NCBI GenBank assembly: GCA_014281115.1
Contig: JACONQ010000009.1
Coordinates: forward strand, 2,108,001-2,172,000
From: Laburnicola sp. R22_1
Taxonomy: Eukaryota; Ascomycota; Dothideomycetes; Pleosporales; Didymosphaeriaceae
DNA: 64,000 nt
Direction of reading: 5' to 3'
This document shows positions 33,688 to 44,344 of this stretch, piece after piece (the first letter of the stretch is position 1; the number at the start of each line of letters is the position of its first letter). Below the pieces are notes generated by a model that was not told where the DNA came from, did not search any database, and worked only from the letters and a program-made list of their open reading frames with translations. The position numbers and the translations under genes are program-made.

Positions 33688-34995
33688 GGCTTTGCTGTCC
33701 TCCGTTGATGGGCTCAGATAGCAGAGGTACCGGGCGTATAGCTGAAGTGGAATCTGGAGATAGCAACTGCCAACGCTTCTCGTGAGACAAGATTGGTGGT
33801 GAGATCTGGTCAAGAAGAGTGATCAATGACTTTACCAAATGGAGTGAAGCGACGAGTAAGACATATGAGTGGGCTTGACGGCGCCAGCCGATACGGGATT
33901 GGACGGGAGGAGCTCTCATTGTCACCTGGAATGCGGGAGCCCGCTGCCAGCACGCATGCAACAACCGAGCGGTGCGTGGATTGGGGCAGGCCTGGAGAAG
34001 GCAAACAAACTTTTGGAACATGGAGGAGCATGCCGAGAGGTCGGTACAGGGATCAGTGTCACAGGTCTGAGATCCCAATAGTCCCTCCAAGCTGCCGATA
34101 AAAGCGCCTTTTCGGGCCGGGCTAACCAGGTTCATTGCACCACCGACAGGTGCTATGGGGATGACTGCTCGTCCTACCGCGGCAGCCAACGGTTTCACAG
34201 TACGGTGCTATCGGCAGGTCAAGAGGCGGGAGCCTGCATGCCAGGCAACATTTGTGAAATGGCCGTAGCCACAACCGGTCAAAGACCTTTTGCTCTTTTG
34301 CCCGGCTTGATGCACGTCTTCTAGAAGACAAAAGGGCGCAGCCAGCGGAAACCAAACGGAAACAGGCATGTCGGGTTCATGTCACGCGAAAACCCATGAC
34401 AAAGAAAGACCTCAGCCACACCTGCAGTTGTCGTAAAGCGATTGTGCATCCGCGGAGACTTGTTTCCTGACGATGTTCGGCTTGCTTTGACATGAACAGC
34501 GGTGTAGAGCAAGTGAGCTTGTCGGGAGCCCGACCAGATACAAGCCGTGGAAGCAACGGTGGGCAGCCGTGTGTGTAACACACTCTCGCCCCATTGTCCG
34601 GTGAGTAAACTTCACAATCATTACCCGTTCAAGCTGTCCATTCTGATGTTTGTTCCTGATTGGCCAACAGGTAACATTCTGATCAATACATTCTACCAAA
34701 TAATTAGACAGGAATGCCGGCGCACCTAGCCAGCAGACAACGGCCTGAGGCATGAACGATTTGCCTATGCAAGCGGGGAATGGGTTCGTCGCGCGTACCG
34801 GAGCGAGAAAATAGACATTTGGGGCCTCCGAATTTGTAAATGTCCGATTTACAGCTATAATTTCGTGAAGTATGCTGGCCTCTAAAAGGCGGTCGCGGGA
34901 GGCTCCGCAGCGATCGTCTGGCGGTGAAGGTGGGGTTGGTCCAGCGTGGGCGGCGGGGTACATGGCAGTGCCGCGGAAGCTATCGACCAAATGCC
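33688..34995. other. Intergenic, forkhead promoter region
   Basis: About 1.3 kb between the forkhead start and the cactin stop (both on the minus strand). Overlapping frames on both strands lack domains. Nothing recognised. Confidence 0.5.
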
Positions 34996-36795
34996 CTATT
35001 TACGATAGTATATCTGCATGAAATTAGTACACTGCAGGTTATAATTTGCCGAGACAATGCGTACCTTTTTGAATTGAAAGTGAAGTTGCAGGATTCCCTG
35101 GTGACGTTAGCCTTGTTCAGCCTTACAGCTGTCACAACCGTGGGACTAGGGGTTGTCCCAGTACGCCAGGGCTGCACATCGGGACTCAGAAGGGCCACCA
35201 GACACGTACCTTGTCAAAGCTGCTCTTGAACCCACGTTCTCGTTTGGCACTATAATCCCATTCCTTGTCGACTATGCGGAATGCGATATCCTCGTATGGT
35301 GGTCCGGCGATGAAACGGATTAGGCAGGTGTCGTCTTCGCCTGCTGGAGCAAAAGACTGTCCACGCTTCCGGCCGTTCTCGCGCTCGATCTTGTAGGTAG
35401 GCGCTCGGGTCTTGTCAATCAAATCTGGATAGAAGATGTTGAACTTGTAGCCTTGGACAACCTTTGGCGGTGGATTGTCGTGATCGTAATGCGTCTGGTT
35501 GTACTTGTTCCACTCGTAGCCCATCTGCACGCGATTGAAGTATCGTGGTTTCCGAGGTTTGTACTTGCCTGCCCACTGTGGCGAAGCTAGCGTAATCGCT
35601 TCCTCTCCCGTGAAGATTTCCTCGCCCTCCTCCACGCCTCGAGCAACCTCTCTTTCGTAGAGCGCCATGGTGGCCTGGGAAAAGTCCTCTTTCTCCACAG
35701 GTGCAAATCGGGACACCCCAGAAGCGCCTGCTTGACCAGGTTTCGACGTGGGCAAGCTGATCGGAACATCCTGTGCCTTGTTCCGCAACGGGACGTAACC
35801 CAGCTTGAGGATTTTCCGTCGTTCCTTCAGTATGTCATTCAGAAACTTTCGCTCTTCTACCTGCTCGAAGGCTTTGTCCTCGGTGCGAAGCTTCAGCGAC
35901 GGCTCAGGGTCCAGCGCAGGGTCGTAGGACAAGGAAAGCGGCTGGCCTTGGTCCGACTGGCGAGCCGTGTCTACCATGGCCTGCACCTTGCTCTGGACAG
36001 AGAGTGCAGTCTCTTGCTGCTGCTTCCGCAAACTTTCCAAGCGCTCCTTGAGTATTTCTTGTGACACTCGCCGCAGCTTCGCCTTGGCTTTCCACACACG
36101 CAGATTGCGCAGGAGCTGCTCCCAGTAATCGTAGTCGATGGGCTCGTCTGAATCGAGCTTCTTCTTCACCTGCACCTCCAACGTCTCCAGCTGTTCATAG
36201 GTTTTGGGCCCGAGCAAGCGGTCGATGTCGGCAGAGACGGAGCTGGTCCCGCGGGCTTCATCAGCACGAGACTTACGCCGGCGGTCCTTGCATATCACCT
36301 TCAGAGCCTGTGAAGATTAGCGTGGCTATTGCGAACAAATGCAACACTACGTACGGTCCAGTAGTCTCGGTTGCTCCGATTTGTCTCCAGGGTGAGGTAG
36401 TTTTCGATTTCCTTCTCGAGATCAGATAGGTCTTCCTCGCTGAGACCTTCGAAGACTCCTTCCGGGTCCACGACATCTAGCTCGTGATCTTCGACTTCTT
36501 CGTCCAGAAGCGTCTGCGTATTGTCAACGAACCGAAGCGTGACGGCGAGCCAGTCAATAGGCTTTGCCCGGCCACCCTTGACGCGTAGAGCCGCCTTTTT
36601 CTTCGCTTGCTGCAGGACGAAGCGGTCCTCGTCGGCGACCCAGGCCTCCTCTTGCGCGTTGGTCGACCGCTTGACAGCATGTTCGTTCGCTCGAGACGAG
36701 GCGGAGCGTTTCGCGGGAACGGTCGAGGCGGGCGCGGGACGCTGGGGAGGGCCGCCGTGGTCGCGGCGCCAGGGGGGAGGGTTGTGAGAAGCCAT
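34996..36795 (-). CDS. Cactin, spliceosome-associated protein
   Basis: The join is complement(34,996-35,013; 35,065-35,097; 35,210-36,307; 36,355-36,795), 529 aa, introns 51, 112 and 47 bp. The C-terminal cactin domain is clear: YEWNKYNQTHYDHDNPPPK, GYKFNIFYPDLIDK, GPPYEDIAFRIVDKEWDYS. The last residues come from a 33-nt micro-exon (GILQLHFQFKK) and an 18-nt final exon (IYYRK then stop), exactly the conserved cactin ending, which confirms both tiny exons. The N-terminal part has a basic region and helical charged segments. Cactin acts in pre-mRNA splicing in fission yeast and animals; the same role is expected here. The start ATG at 36,795 gives MASHNPPPW; 5' extensions are possible. Divergent from the NHEJ factor gene, 310 bp apart. 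Confidence 0.95.
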
Positions 36796-37105
36796 GGTTG
36801 TCGTTGACTCTCGGTGAAGCTGCGAACCAGGTGTAAATGCGAAAATGATTCGACTCGAAGCTGCGACAGGCGGAAAAAGACGCGCACCTCTCACACTGCA
36901 GCCCGTTGCTTAGCGCGCGTGACGTAGAGGTGCCTGCCCAATGAGGCTCTAGCGCGGTGCATCTTACTCAGCGGCTGCCTTTCACCGCAGCACACGCCCG
37001 AGATTGACCGCGCTGCGCGTGTGCAAGGTGCCACAGCTAGAATGTCATTTCTCTTCTCGTCTCCTGACAGCTGCGGATAGCACTCCCGTAGCACAACCTC
37101 AAAAC
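36796..37105. promoter_or_regulatory. Shared promoter region of cactin and the XLF/Nej1 gene
   Basis: The 310 bp between two divergent start codons must carry both promoters. No TATA box is obvious; CACACGC/GCGCGTG sequences are repeated (36,916-37,020). The upstream in-frame ATG at 37,004 of the right gene lies here. Confidence 0.5.
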
Positions 37106-38828
37106 ATGTCGTGCTGGCGTGTGCTGGAATTGTCGGACGAGCGTCGCGTTGATGCCATCCCACAGCTACTAATCAAGCCCCGGTTCGGTTCAGAAACCTA
37201 CACTGTCTTCCTTACCGACCTCAGCAATATATGGAGCGAAGAGCTAGATTTATCTGGAATCGTAGCTCGAGCCGCCGAAGTAGAATCACCCATCGAAGTC
37301 AGCGAGCGGGATACTGCCCAACTTGCCATCTTGCTTGAGGATGTTCAAAAGTCACTGGAGCAGAACGAAGACACTAGCTGTAGCCTCACGCGTGCCGAAT
37401 CAGAGGGCGTGGTGTTGAATACCACCATCAGTCTACCGGAGCCTCTCGACTTGTTAACCTGGAAATTTACGCTGCGCAAGAGAACTGCTATCACATTGAA
37501 GGACGAGCTTATTCTTCCGCTGCTGGTGTCCTCACACATACAGCACAAGAGGATTAACAGCCTCCTATCAATCGTCTCGGAGAAGGATCGAGCAGTCACG
37601 CGGCTAGTCGATCAGTACGAATCCAGCAATCTCGACCTCGCAGCGGCTTTCCCAAGCATTAGCAACGTGAAGTCTGGTAAGAGGCTTGTAAAACGGGAGC
37701 AAGCAGCGAGGCATGTCCCCGGTCTCCAGACCTTCCATCCGGATTCGTGGAGAGCGGAGACGGCGGAGCTGATAGATACCGATATGTCTACTCTGGGCTT
37801 GTTCCAGGAAGCTCTGTCTGAATGTACGCCAAAGATACCACCGAAGCTAAAGTCAGAAGACGAAGGAATGTCTTGGTGGTCACATCTGGATACTTCCACC
37901 AACATGCCCAAGCGGGCCTCGAAGGCGAAGGCGGAGACGCAACCTCAGTCGAGGAAGCCTGCTGCTCCTGTACGGCCCACCAAATCCAACTCTGAGACCG
38001 ACGATGATGAGACTGAGGATGAGTTTGAAACCCATGAGAACTTCAAGGTTTGTTCCTCCGGGCCTGCCGCCGCTATGGTTCTCACTGATAGTTCAACAGT
38101 CTAGAGAGCTATCTAAGAACGGGCCAATGCCTGTCACGGGACACAACACGATCTCAGACACTGCCCGCCAAGACACAGGTCTAGATGGTACCACAGACGA
38201 TGAAGATATAGGTGGGGAGCAAGAGGATGATGACGATGATGATGACGACCTTGATGCGCCCCCAAAAAGTCAAAGCCTGAGCAGGAGAGCGCCTCCAAAG
38301 GCTAAATCGGCAACGCCAGAACCGATCCCTCCAAAAGCGAACTTTCTTCGCAGTCCGGTTGACTCGCCACCCCAGAAACCCATTGCTAGAGGCTTCAAGA
38401 TCGGTGGGAAATCCAAGAAAACAGAATCACCTCCGGTAGGATCGCAGGAAGAGATATCAAAAGCTCTGGAAATAGGTGATGAGATACCCACACAAGCCAA
38501 GGCTACGGAACATGGATCGGGCACCAAGTCAGTAAAGAAGGGGTTCAAGATTGGAGGTAGATCGATAACGGCAGCAGCGACATCTTCAACGGGGGAGGCA
38601 ACCACATCCACGCTCACGAGTCGAGAAAGGCCTGCGGTTCCACACACTCCCTCGGCAGAGGCTTCTCTACCCGAACTTCCAAGGGCGGAGAGGCAGCCCA
38701 CGCCCATAGAGGAAGAACGTGAGGAGACTGCGGAAGAGAAAGCCGAGCGAAAGAGGCTGGAGCTGAAGCGAAAGAACGAGGAACTCGCTAGGAAGCAGGC
38801 CCAGAGCAAGAAGAAGAAGAGGTTTTAG
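37106..38828 (+). CDS. XLF/Nej1-like non-homologous end-joining factor
   Basis: Join(37,106-38,047; 38,100-38,828), 556 aa, one 52-bp intron. The N-terminus has the XLF head pattern: SCWRVLEL, then LLIKPRFGSETYTVFLTDLSNIWSE, a beta-sandwich with the family's aromatic and acidic residues, followed by a helical stalk (about 140-190). This factor bridges broken ends with Ku and ligase IV/XRCC4 in the nucleus. The long C-terminal half is disordered: acidic runs (EEDDDDDDDDLD), two copies of a GFKIGG motif (ARGFKIGGKS, KKGFKIGGRS), a charged helix (EERE...EEKAERKRLELKRK) and a terminal KKKKRF that resembles the basic-plus-Phe Ku-binding ends of XLF proteins (inference). The start at 37,106 gives MSCWRVLEL; an upstream ATG at 37,004 is in frame but less family-like. 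Confidence 0.85.
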
Positions 38829-39413
38829 GGTGCAGTGTGTGGGCCTGCTTCCCAGGATATGCGGATGTATCAGATTTTTTCTTTTACTACAGCGTTCAGT
38901 CGAAGATTTCGTAACTCTTACCCCGTATGCAATGCGAATGTCACGCTGCTGGACTCTTTCGATTAATTGTATGATCTCATGCACCGCTGCTTTTCATACC
39001 CCTTCACTTCATGTGTGCGATTGACTCATTCATACCAGCTACTGCGAACGAGGTTCCGATGATCGACGTTATTACCTTATATCTGGGGTTAGTTCAGCTC
39101 CGGTATAAGTCGATCGGGTACCTGTAGTATGCCCAAGTGGTTTCACCGCCGAGGGACAGTCGAGGTGAATTGCCCCAGCACACGTAGCACGACGTCAGCT
39201 CTTTCCCTTTCACCTCGACCGCGCCTTCCGCGCTCTCCTCTGATTACATCACTCCGACGGAGGGCAAACAAACGCACCCGTCGCGACTGCCACGCCACGC
39301 CACCTGCCGCGCTCGCCAACGCGACTACCCGTCTTCCGCAATCAACCTTCCGCGCTCAATCGGCCGGCGTCGAGACTTCCCATTGCCCATTGGTCACTGC
39401 TACGTCGGCCGCT
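38829..39413. other. Intergenic between co-directional genes
   Basis: 3' flank of the XLF gene and the promoter/leader of the 861-aa gene, with a C-rich, pyrimidine-rich stretch at 39,170-39,340 as often seen before fungal start sites. No gene supported. Confidence 0.5.
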
Positions 39414-42197
39414 ATGTGCTTTTATCGCTATGTTTACTACTCGCGCTGCCAACACTCCGAGTTCTATTGCGTCTCCTACTGCGACAGGGCGAGAGCAGCA
39501 CTCGGGCAGCCGCAGCTGTAAGTCTTCCTGCACCCGTCGTCATGTACGCCTCTAATGCTGTCCCGACTGTAGTACCTCCGGCCCTCCCTCGACGTATCAT
39601 TCAGCTGCGCATCTCACCATGTCTACCAGCCAGGCTTCTCACGACGGATCCCTACTAGATGCGCATGGTTACGCCAACTTGAATATCGATATCCCATTGG
39701 ATGCTCGAACTTTTCTATCAATGGAGCTCACCCATGACGGCGCCGATGAGTCCGACAGCGAAACAGTGCGGGCGTCCCCTCAGAGTCCTCGCAAATCAAT
39801 ACCGCCACAGTGGAAGCCCAAGCCAACGCAACCGCGTGCCCCCAAGTTCCAGACCGACTTGCGCAAAGAAGAGCGCGAGAAGCGAAAGGCGACTGACGGG
39901 AACACGCTGGCTCACAAGCCTCTGCGAAACGCTCGTAGTTTGATTGATCTGAAATCCCGCACGGGTGGAGCGACCTTCCTGACCAAAGACGCCATCGAGG
40001 CCATCGGCGGCGACATCACCGCGAATGTCAATCCGTCTTCGCCCAAGAACTCGCAACGCACCCAGTCCAAGGCCGGCCTACACAGCCCATATACCTCGCC
40101 TGTCCGAAGCAGCCCTCGAGAGCAGCCCACCATGAAGGCAACCCTGTCGCCAGTCCGCAATGCCCGGGCGGATGTGCAGGAGTCTGGACGGGCCTCCAGC
40201 GTGGTCTCCACGACAGGCACGGAATATCACTCTGCGCATTCGTCGGTGAGTCACGCCCCCAGTCGGGTAGTAAGTAGAAGGAGCTCGCGCGACACCTTCC
40301 ATTCAGCTACCGATCTTGTGGAAGATAAAGAAGAAATTTCCCAGTTGCATTTGACTGGCGCTGATGGCGCTGAGCAGAAGAAGGCAGCGGCATCTCCGTC
40401 TATCTCTCACTCTCGCAGCAAGACGGACCCTCACGCGAAGCTACCAACCACTACCAGACAAAGGAAATTGATCAGACCCGCTGTCCCCAACATTGCCTTA
40501 CGGGTTCGAGATGGTAAACCGCTATTCCCAACAGCTTCTGCTTCCAGCTCAGGCCCTGGCTCACCTGTCTCGCCCACCGGATCCTCGTCACGAATCCCTC
40601 GCACCACCTCCACATTTGATATGGCCACGAAAGCCTCGACCTTGAAGCGATCCCAGTCGGCCAAAGCTTTGAAGGAGACCAAAGCCAACGTGCAGCAGGG
40701 CATCTTGAAAGGTGGTGAGCATGCACGTAAGCTTAACATTGCACGCATCACGAAGCCCGATGGGAAGGAGGATGCTGAGACTCACACGCGAGACGTGCCT
40801 TCACCGAAAACTCCCATCGCCGAGGCTTCAACACGTCATGTCAGAACCCTCAATAGTACAGGCACCACACCAATCATGGCCCATTTCAAGTCAACAGAGA
40901 CCAACGAGCAGCCTGATGTCCATGCAATGGTCACGGAGTACCTTGATAATGTGGACCTAAATGCCCGTCCGGATCATACGCCCTTCACCGAGGATGTGGC
41001 CAAGGGAAAAGAAACCAGCTTTGTGGAAACGATCACGACGATGCTTTCGGGGCCTAAGCAGCCAATTACTGACTCGAGCGAGCGTTCTTCGAGGACTACA
41101 AGCATGTCTACCGTGAAGGCTGCTGTCTTGGAAGATCCTGTTCTGAACGATCCTGCCATTGTGTACAGTGGCAAGAAGGTGGACTCATCCGGTAAGACCT
41201 TCCCCGTTTTCACGCACCTCCCTACCCAAACCCTATGCACAAATGCCCTTCCTATTAATTGCTTGATCTTACCTACCAAACTAGGGATTGCAGCGAACGT
41301 TCTTGGTCCTAGTTCAGCTCCTTCCCGTGGTTCGGCAACAGCCGAGTCGTCCAGTGGGGTACAGGACGATGCACTTAAACCTAGATGTCGAAGCGATCAG
41401 TGCGTACCGCAAGAGCGCAAGAAAGCGAATAACGAACATTCGCGTCGATTTGGAGATTTGCGAGCAACTGCACCTGCGTTTGTTCCGCAGCCACAAGATG
41501 GTAAGTGACATCCCAAGCATCGCCTTGACCTTTCTGACATTGTATTTCAGATCTGAAAACATCGACTCAGCATGCGTCGAATACGCCGTGGACGCAGCCC
41601 ATCAACAACAATCTGCTTTTTGATCCGTTCTGTCTCGATATATATGGAATGCCGTGGTTTTACCACATGTATCCGGTCTACATGAACCCATCCGCAAAAT
41701 TCTCAAAGAAAGGCAGGAGCGGCCGCAAGCGAGGAGATCGAGCCACCTCACCGAAGAAATATGTCCGCTCAGCATTATCAAACGAAGAACAGCCTTCCGA
41801 GGGCCACGGCGAAGCTCAGCAGGAGGCTGATAAGGACTCGATGACCGCATTCGCAACGCAACTGGAGGAGATTGCGCTTAATGCAGCAGTGCGAAAGTCA
41901 AAAGAGTCGCAGAACCCTAGCCGTAGGGGTCATATGACAATGCCTGCTCGTACTGGCCGGCCTCACCGCAATGTCGGCAATGGCCTCTACGATTCTTTTG
42001 GGCACGGTGGCTTTCATTCTATGGGCATGCCTATTGAGGAGACCGCTCCTTTTCCCAACCCTGTTGCTCCTACCGGCCGCAAGGAGTATGTTGGGTACAC
42101 CATCGAGCCTACCCAGGATGGCTGTGGTGCAGTCGACATCGAACGTGCTGCCGAGTGGGGTGGAAGCGTCTGCAACAGGTGCGAGCCGGACCACTAA
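39414..42197 (+). CDS. Fungal-specific 861-aa protein with PAM2-like motif
   Basis: Join(39,414-39,517; 39,573-41,191; 41,285-41,500; 41,551-42,197); introns are 55, 93 and 50 bp. It opens MCFYRYVYYSRCQHSEFYC, a short Cys/aromatic module, and is then long and disordered (Ser/Pro/Lys-rich). Near residues 632-642 LRATAPAFVPQ resembles a PAM2 motif, which binds the MLLE domain of poly(A)-binding protein. The last 215 residues are more ordered: DPFCLDIYGMPWFYHMYPVY, a basic stretch, and GNGLYDSFGHGGFHSMGMP...GRKEYVGYTIEP to the end CNRCEPDH. The first exon is joined through a GTAAGT...CTGTAG intron whose phase matches; without it the protein would start at the internal ATG 39,619. The second intron is 93 bp without stops, so retention would add 31 residues. 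A role in mRNA control is an inference from the motif only. Confidence 0.8.
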
Positions 42198-42925
42198 TGC
42201 TTCCCTGTAAGTCCGTCTTTTATTTTCCGTTCTGGATAAGCATCAGCCGTTTTGGACACGAGGATGATGGGAGTTTTGCGAGTTTTGTTCAGCTTTAAAA
42301 GTCGTGGTGATGGGAATGGATATGCCCCTTTGGGCGTTTTCTGGATGATGGAGGACTTTCTTTTCACCTTTTTGTATTCTTCGCTTGATGATGGTATGGT
42401 TTCGTGGTTTCATGCTTGGATTGATTGAGAGGCCTGGGGGTGTGCTTGCGCTTGTGCAGCGCATCTTGGATGGATGGGCGGATGGATGTATAGAGTTGTT
42501 TATGGTTGCCGAACGAGTATGTTTGTTTCATTTTTCGTATGTGCATGGGGGTTTTGTCGTGATGGGTGGAGCTTGTGGGGATGCTGGTGGTGGTATGTGG
42601 TGGGTCTGGGATTACTTTATGTGGTGGCTGGATGGTGGATGTGTGGGTGTTGGTGTGTAGTAAGATTTTGTGAGGGTTTAATGGAAGTGAGGGGGGTTGT
42701 TTCACTGATAGGTTATGGGGAGGATGAATGGAAGCTGCTACAAACGCATCCGAAACTCTCATCCTGCTAACATGTCATGCAACATGAACCACCCAAAGCC
42801 AAAACCACGTCGCACTACACCACAGCCCCATTCCGACCATGATGCTTTACTAGCCACTGTTTTGTCGAGTATGATGTACAAATTTTCTGCTCAACTTCTA
42901 ATATTGCAACAGGGGTGGTGGTGTA
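42198..42925. other. Intergenic between convergent genes
   Basis: G/T-rich 3' flank of the 861-aa gene and 3' flank of the arsenite methyltransferase gene. Frames on both strands look compositional. Nothing recognised. Confidence 0.5.
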
Positions 42926-44060
42926 TCACTCGCTCACTGCAAGGGCTTGACTGCGAATATCTTGAATGAGCCTATTCACGGTTAGGATACGAGGCTTGAC
43001 TTGTATTCGAGGAATAAACTTACCAGCCCACTCATTCAAATCCACATGTTTGAAATTGCTTTTGACGTCTTGGAGGACGCCACCATCGCGCTTCTCGGCA
43101 CCAGCACCAGTACCACAACAACCCGCACTCTCCTCTTCTCCATCCTTCCCAGAACGTTCGCCAGCAGGCCCACAACACCCCCCGTCCTCCCCTCCGCTTG
43201 TATAAACATTCAGATCCACCCCCGCATCCACCACCACCACCTCCTCAAACCCCGCCTCCGCCAACCACGCCTCATACTCCTCCTTCCTACTCGCGCCCGC
43301 CACACACCCCACATACAGCGCGAGATCGTGCTTCATCTGCTCTGGGAGGTCTTTCTTGGCGAGGATGTCGGAGACGGCGAGACGGCCGCCGGGCTGGAGG
43401 AGGCGGTGGATTTCGCGGAAGACGAGGGGTTTTTCGGTGGCGGGGACGAGGTTGATGACGCAGTTTGAGATTATGAGGGTGGCTGTTGAGGGTGGGAGGG
43501 GGATTTGTGTGATGGGGGAGAGGAGGAAAGAGATGTTTTTTATGGAGTGTTTGAGGGCGTTGGCGCGGGCTTTGTGGAGCATGGCCTGGGGATGGCTGTT
43601 AGTGTGTGCATTCTTTTGATATCGCAGATGACAGCATTTTTGCATCGACGATGTATGCGTAGACGACCCCAGACAGAAATCCACACGCTCAACCACCCCA
43701 TCCGCATTATTAGCAAGACAAATCAAATCAAATGAAATCAAATCCCCCATACATACTCACCTCATTAACATCAACGCCCACCACCGTGCCTTTCTCTCCC
43801 ACCTTGGCGGCCGCAAGAAAACAATCAAACCCCGCGCCACACCCCAGATCGATAACCGTCTCCCCTTCCTTCAATCCCGCAAGCGCAAGCGGATTCCCAC
43901 AGCTGACGCCTAGATTGGCGTCCGCGGGGATGGAAGCGAGCTCTGCGGCGGAGTAGCCGAACGCTTGGGCGACGGCTTGGGCGTGCGAGGGGTTGGGGGG
44001 CGCCAGGGCGGTGGCGGTGTAGCGGGCTTTTACGGCGGTCTGGATGGTTGTTGGGTCCAT
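42926..44060 (-). CDS. Arsenite S-adenosylmethionine methyltransferase
   Basis: The join is complement(42,926-43,585; 43,761-44,060), 319 aa, one 175-bp intron. A class I SAM methyltransferase with the AS3MT/ArsM pattern: DLGCGAGFDCFLAA (71-84, SAM loop), GVDVN, ISNCVINLVP (139-148), LLQPGGRLAVSDIL and LYVGCVAGA (190-198). Three Cys expected to bind and turn over As(III) are present (C54 in GVSCGNP, C142, C194). The extra N-terminal Cys of some family members is not evident. The C-terminal region has two CC pairs (GGCCGPAG, AGCCGTGAG), a possible extra As(III) site. The enzyme (EC 2.1.1.137) converts arsenite to methylated arsenicals. A bZIP gene starts 284 bp away on the opposite strand. Confidence 0.95.
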
Positions 44061-44344
44061 TTTTGAGGGGGGTGGGATGGTGTTGACTCTGGGCTTATTG
44101 CGGTGTTTGGGGAGAGGTGGTTGTGGTTGTCGGTGATGGGGGTTTTATAGACATGTTTGGGGGAGGGCCGATATGTCAGGTTACATGTCGATATGGCATT
44201 GGTATTAATGTTTATTCGGTGGGTGTCTGCGATTATTTAAGTTGGTATGTTATCGAGCTTGTGAAAAGCAGATGGATCACTGTGATATGATAGACACTAC
44301 ACTCGTATACGCCCCTCCATACCTAAAACAGAAGCGGGGTCGCG
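44061..44344. promoter_or_regulatory. Divergent promoter of arsenite methyltransferase and bZIP genes
   Basis: 284 bp between the two start codons. The 12-mer GCCGATATGTCA occurs at 44,167-44,178 and again at 44,347-44,358, overlapping the bZIP start codon; a near copy, GTCGATATGGCA, is at 44,187-44,198. ATCACTGTGAT, a perfect palindrome around one base, is at about 44,276-44,286. The repeated 12-mer is a candidate shared operator (inference). Confidence 0.55.

Noticed and set aside
33395..34198. 267-codon minus-strand frame upstream of the forkhead gene
   Set aside because: It overlaps the forkhead N-terminus in another frame, shows no domain and contains no family-like segments.
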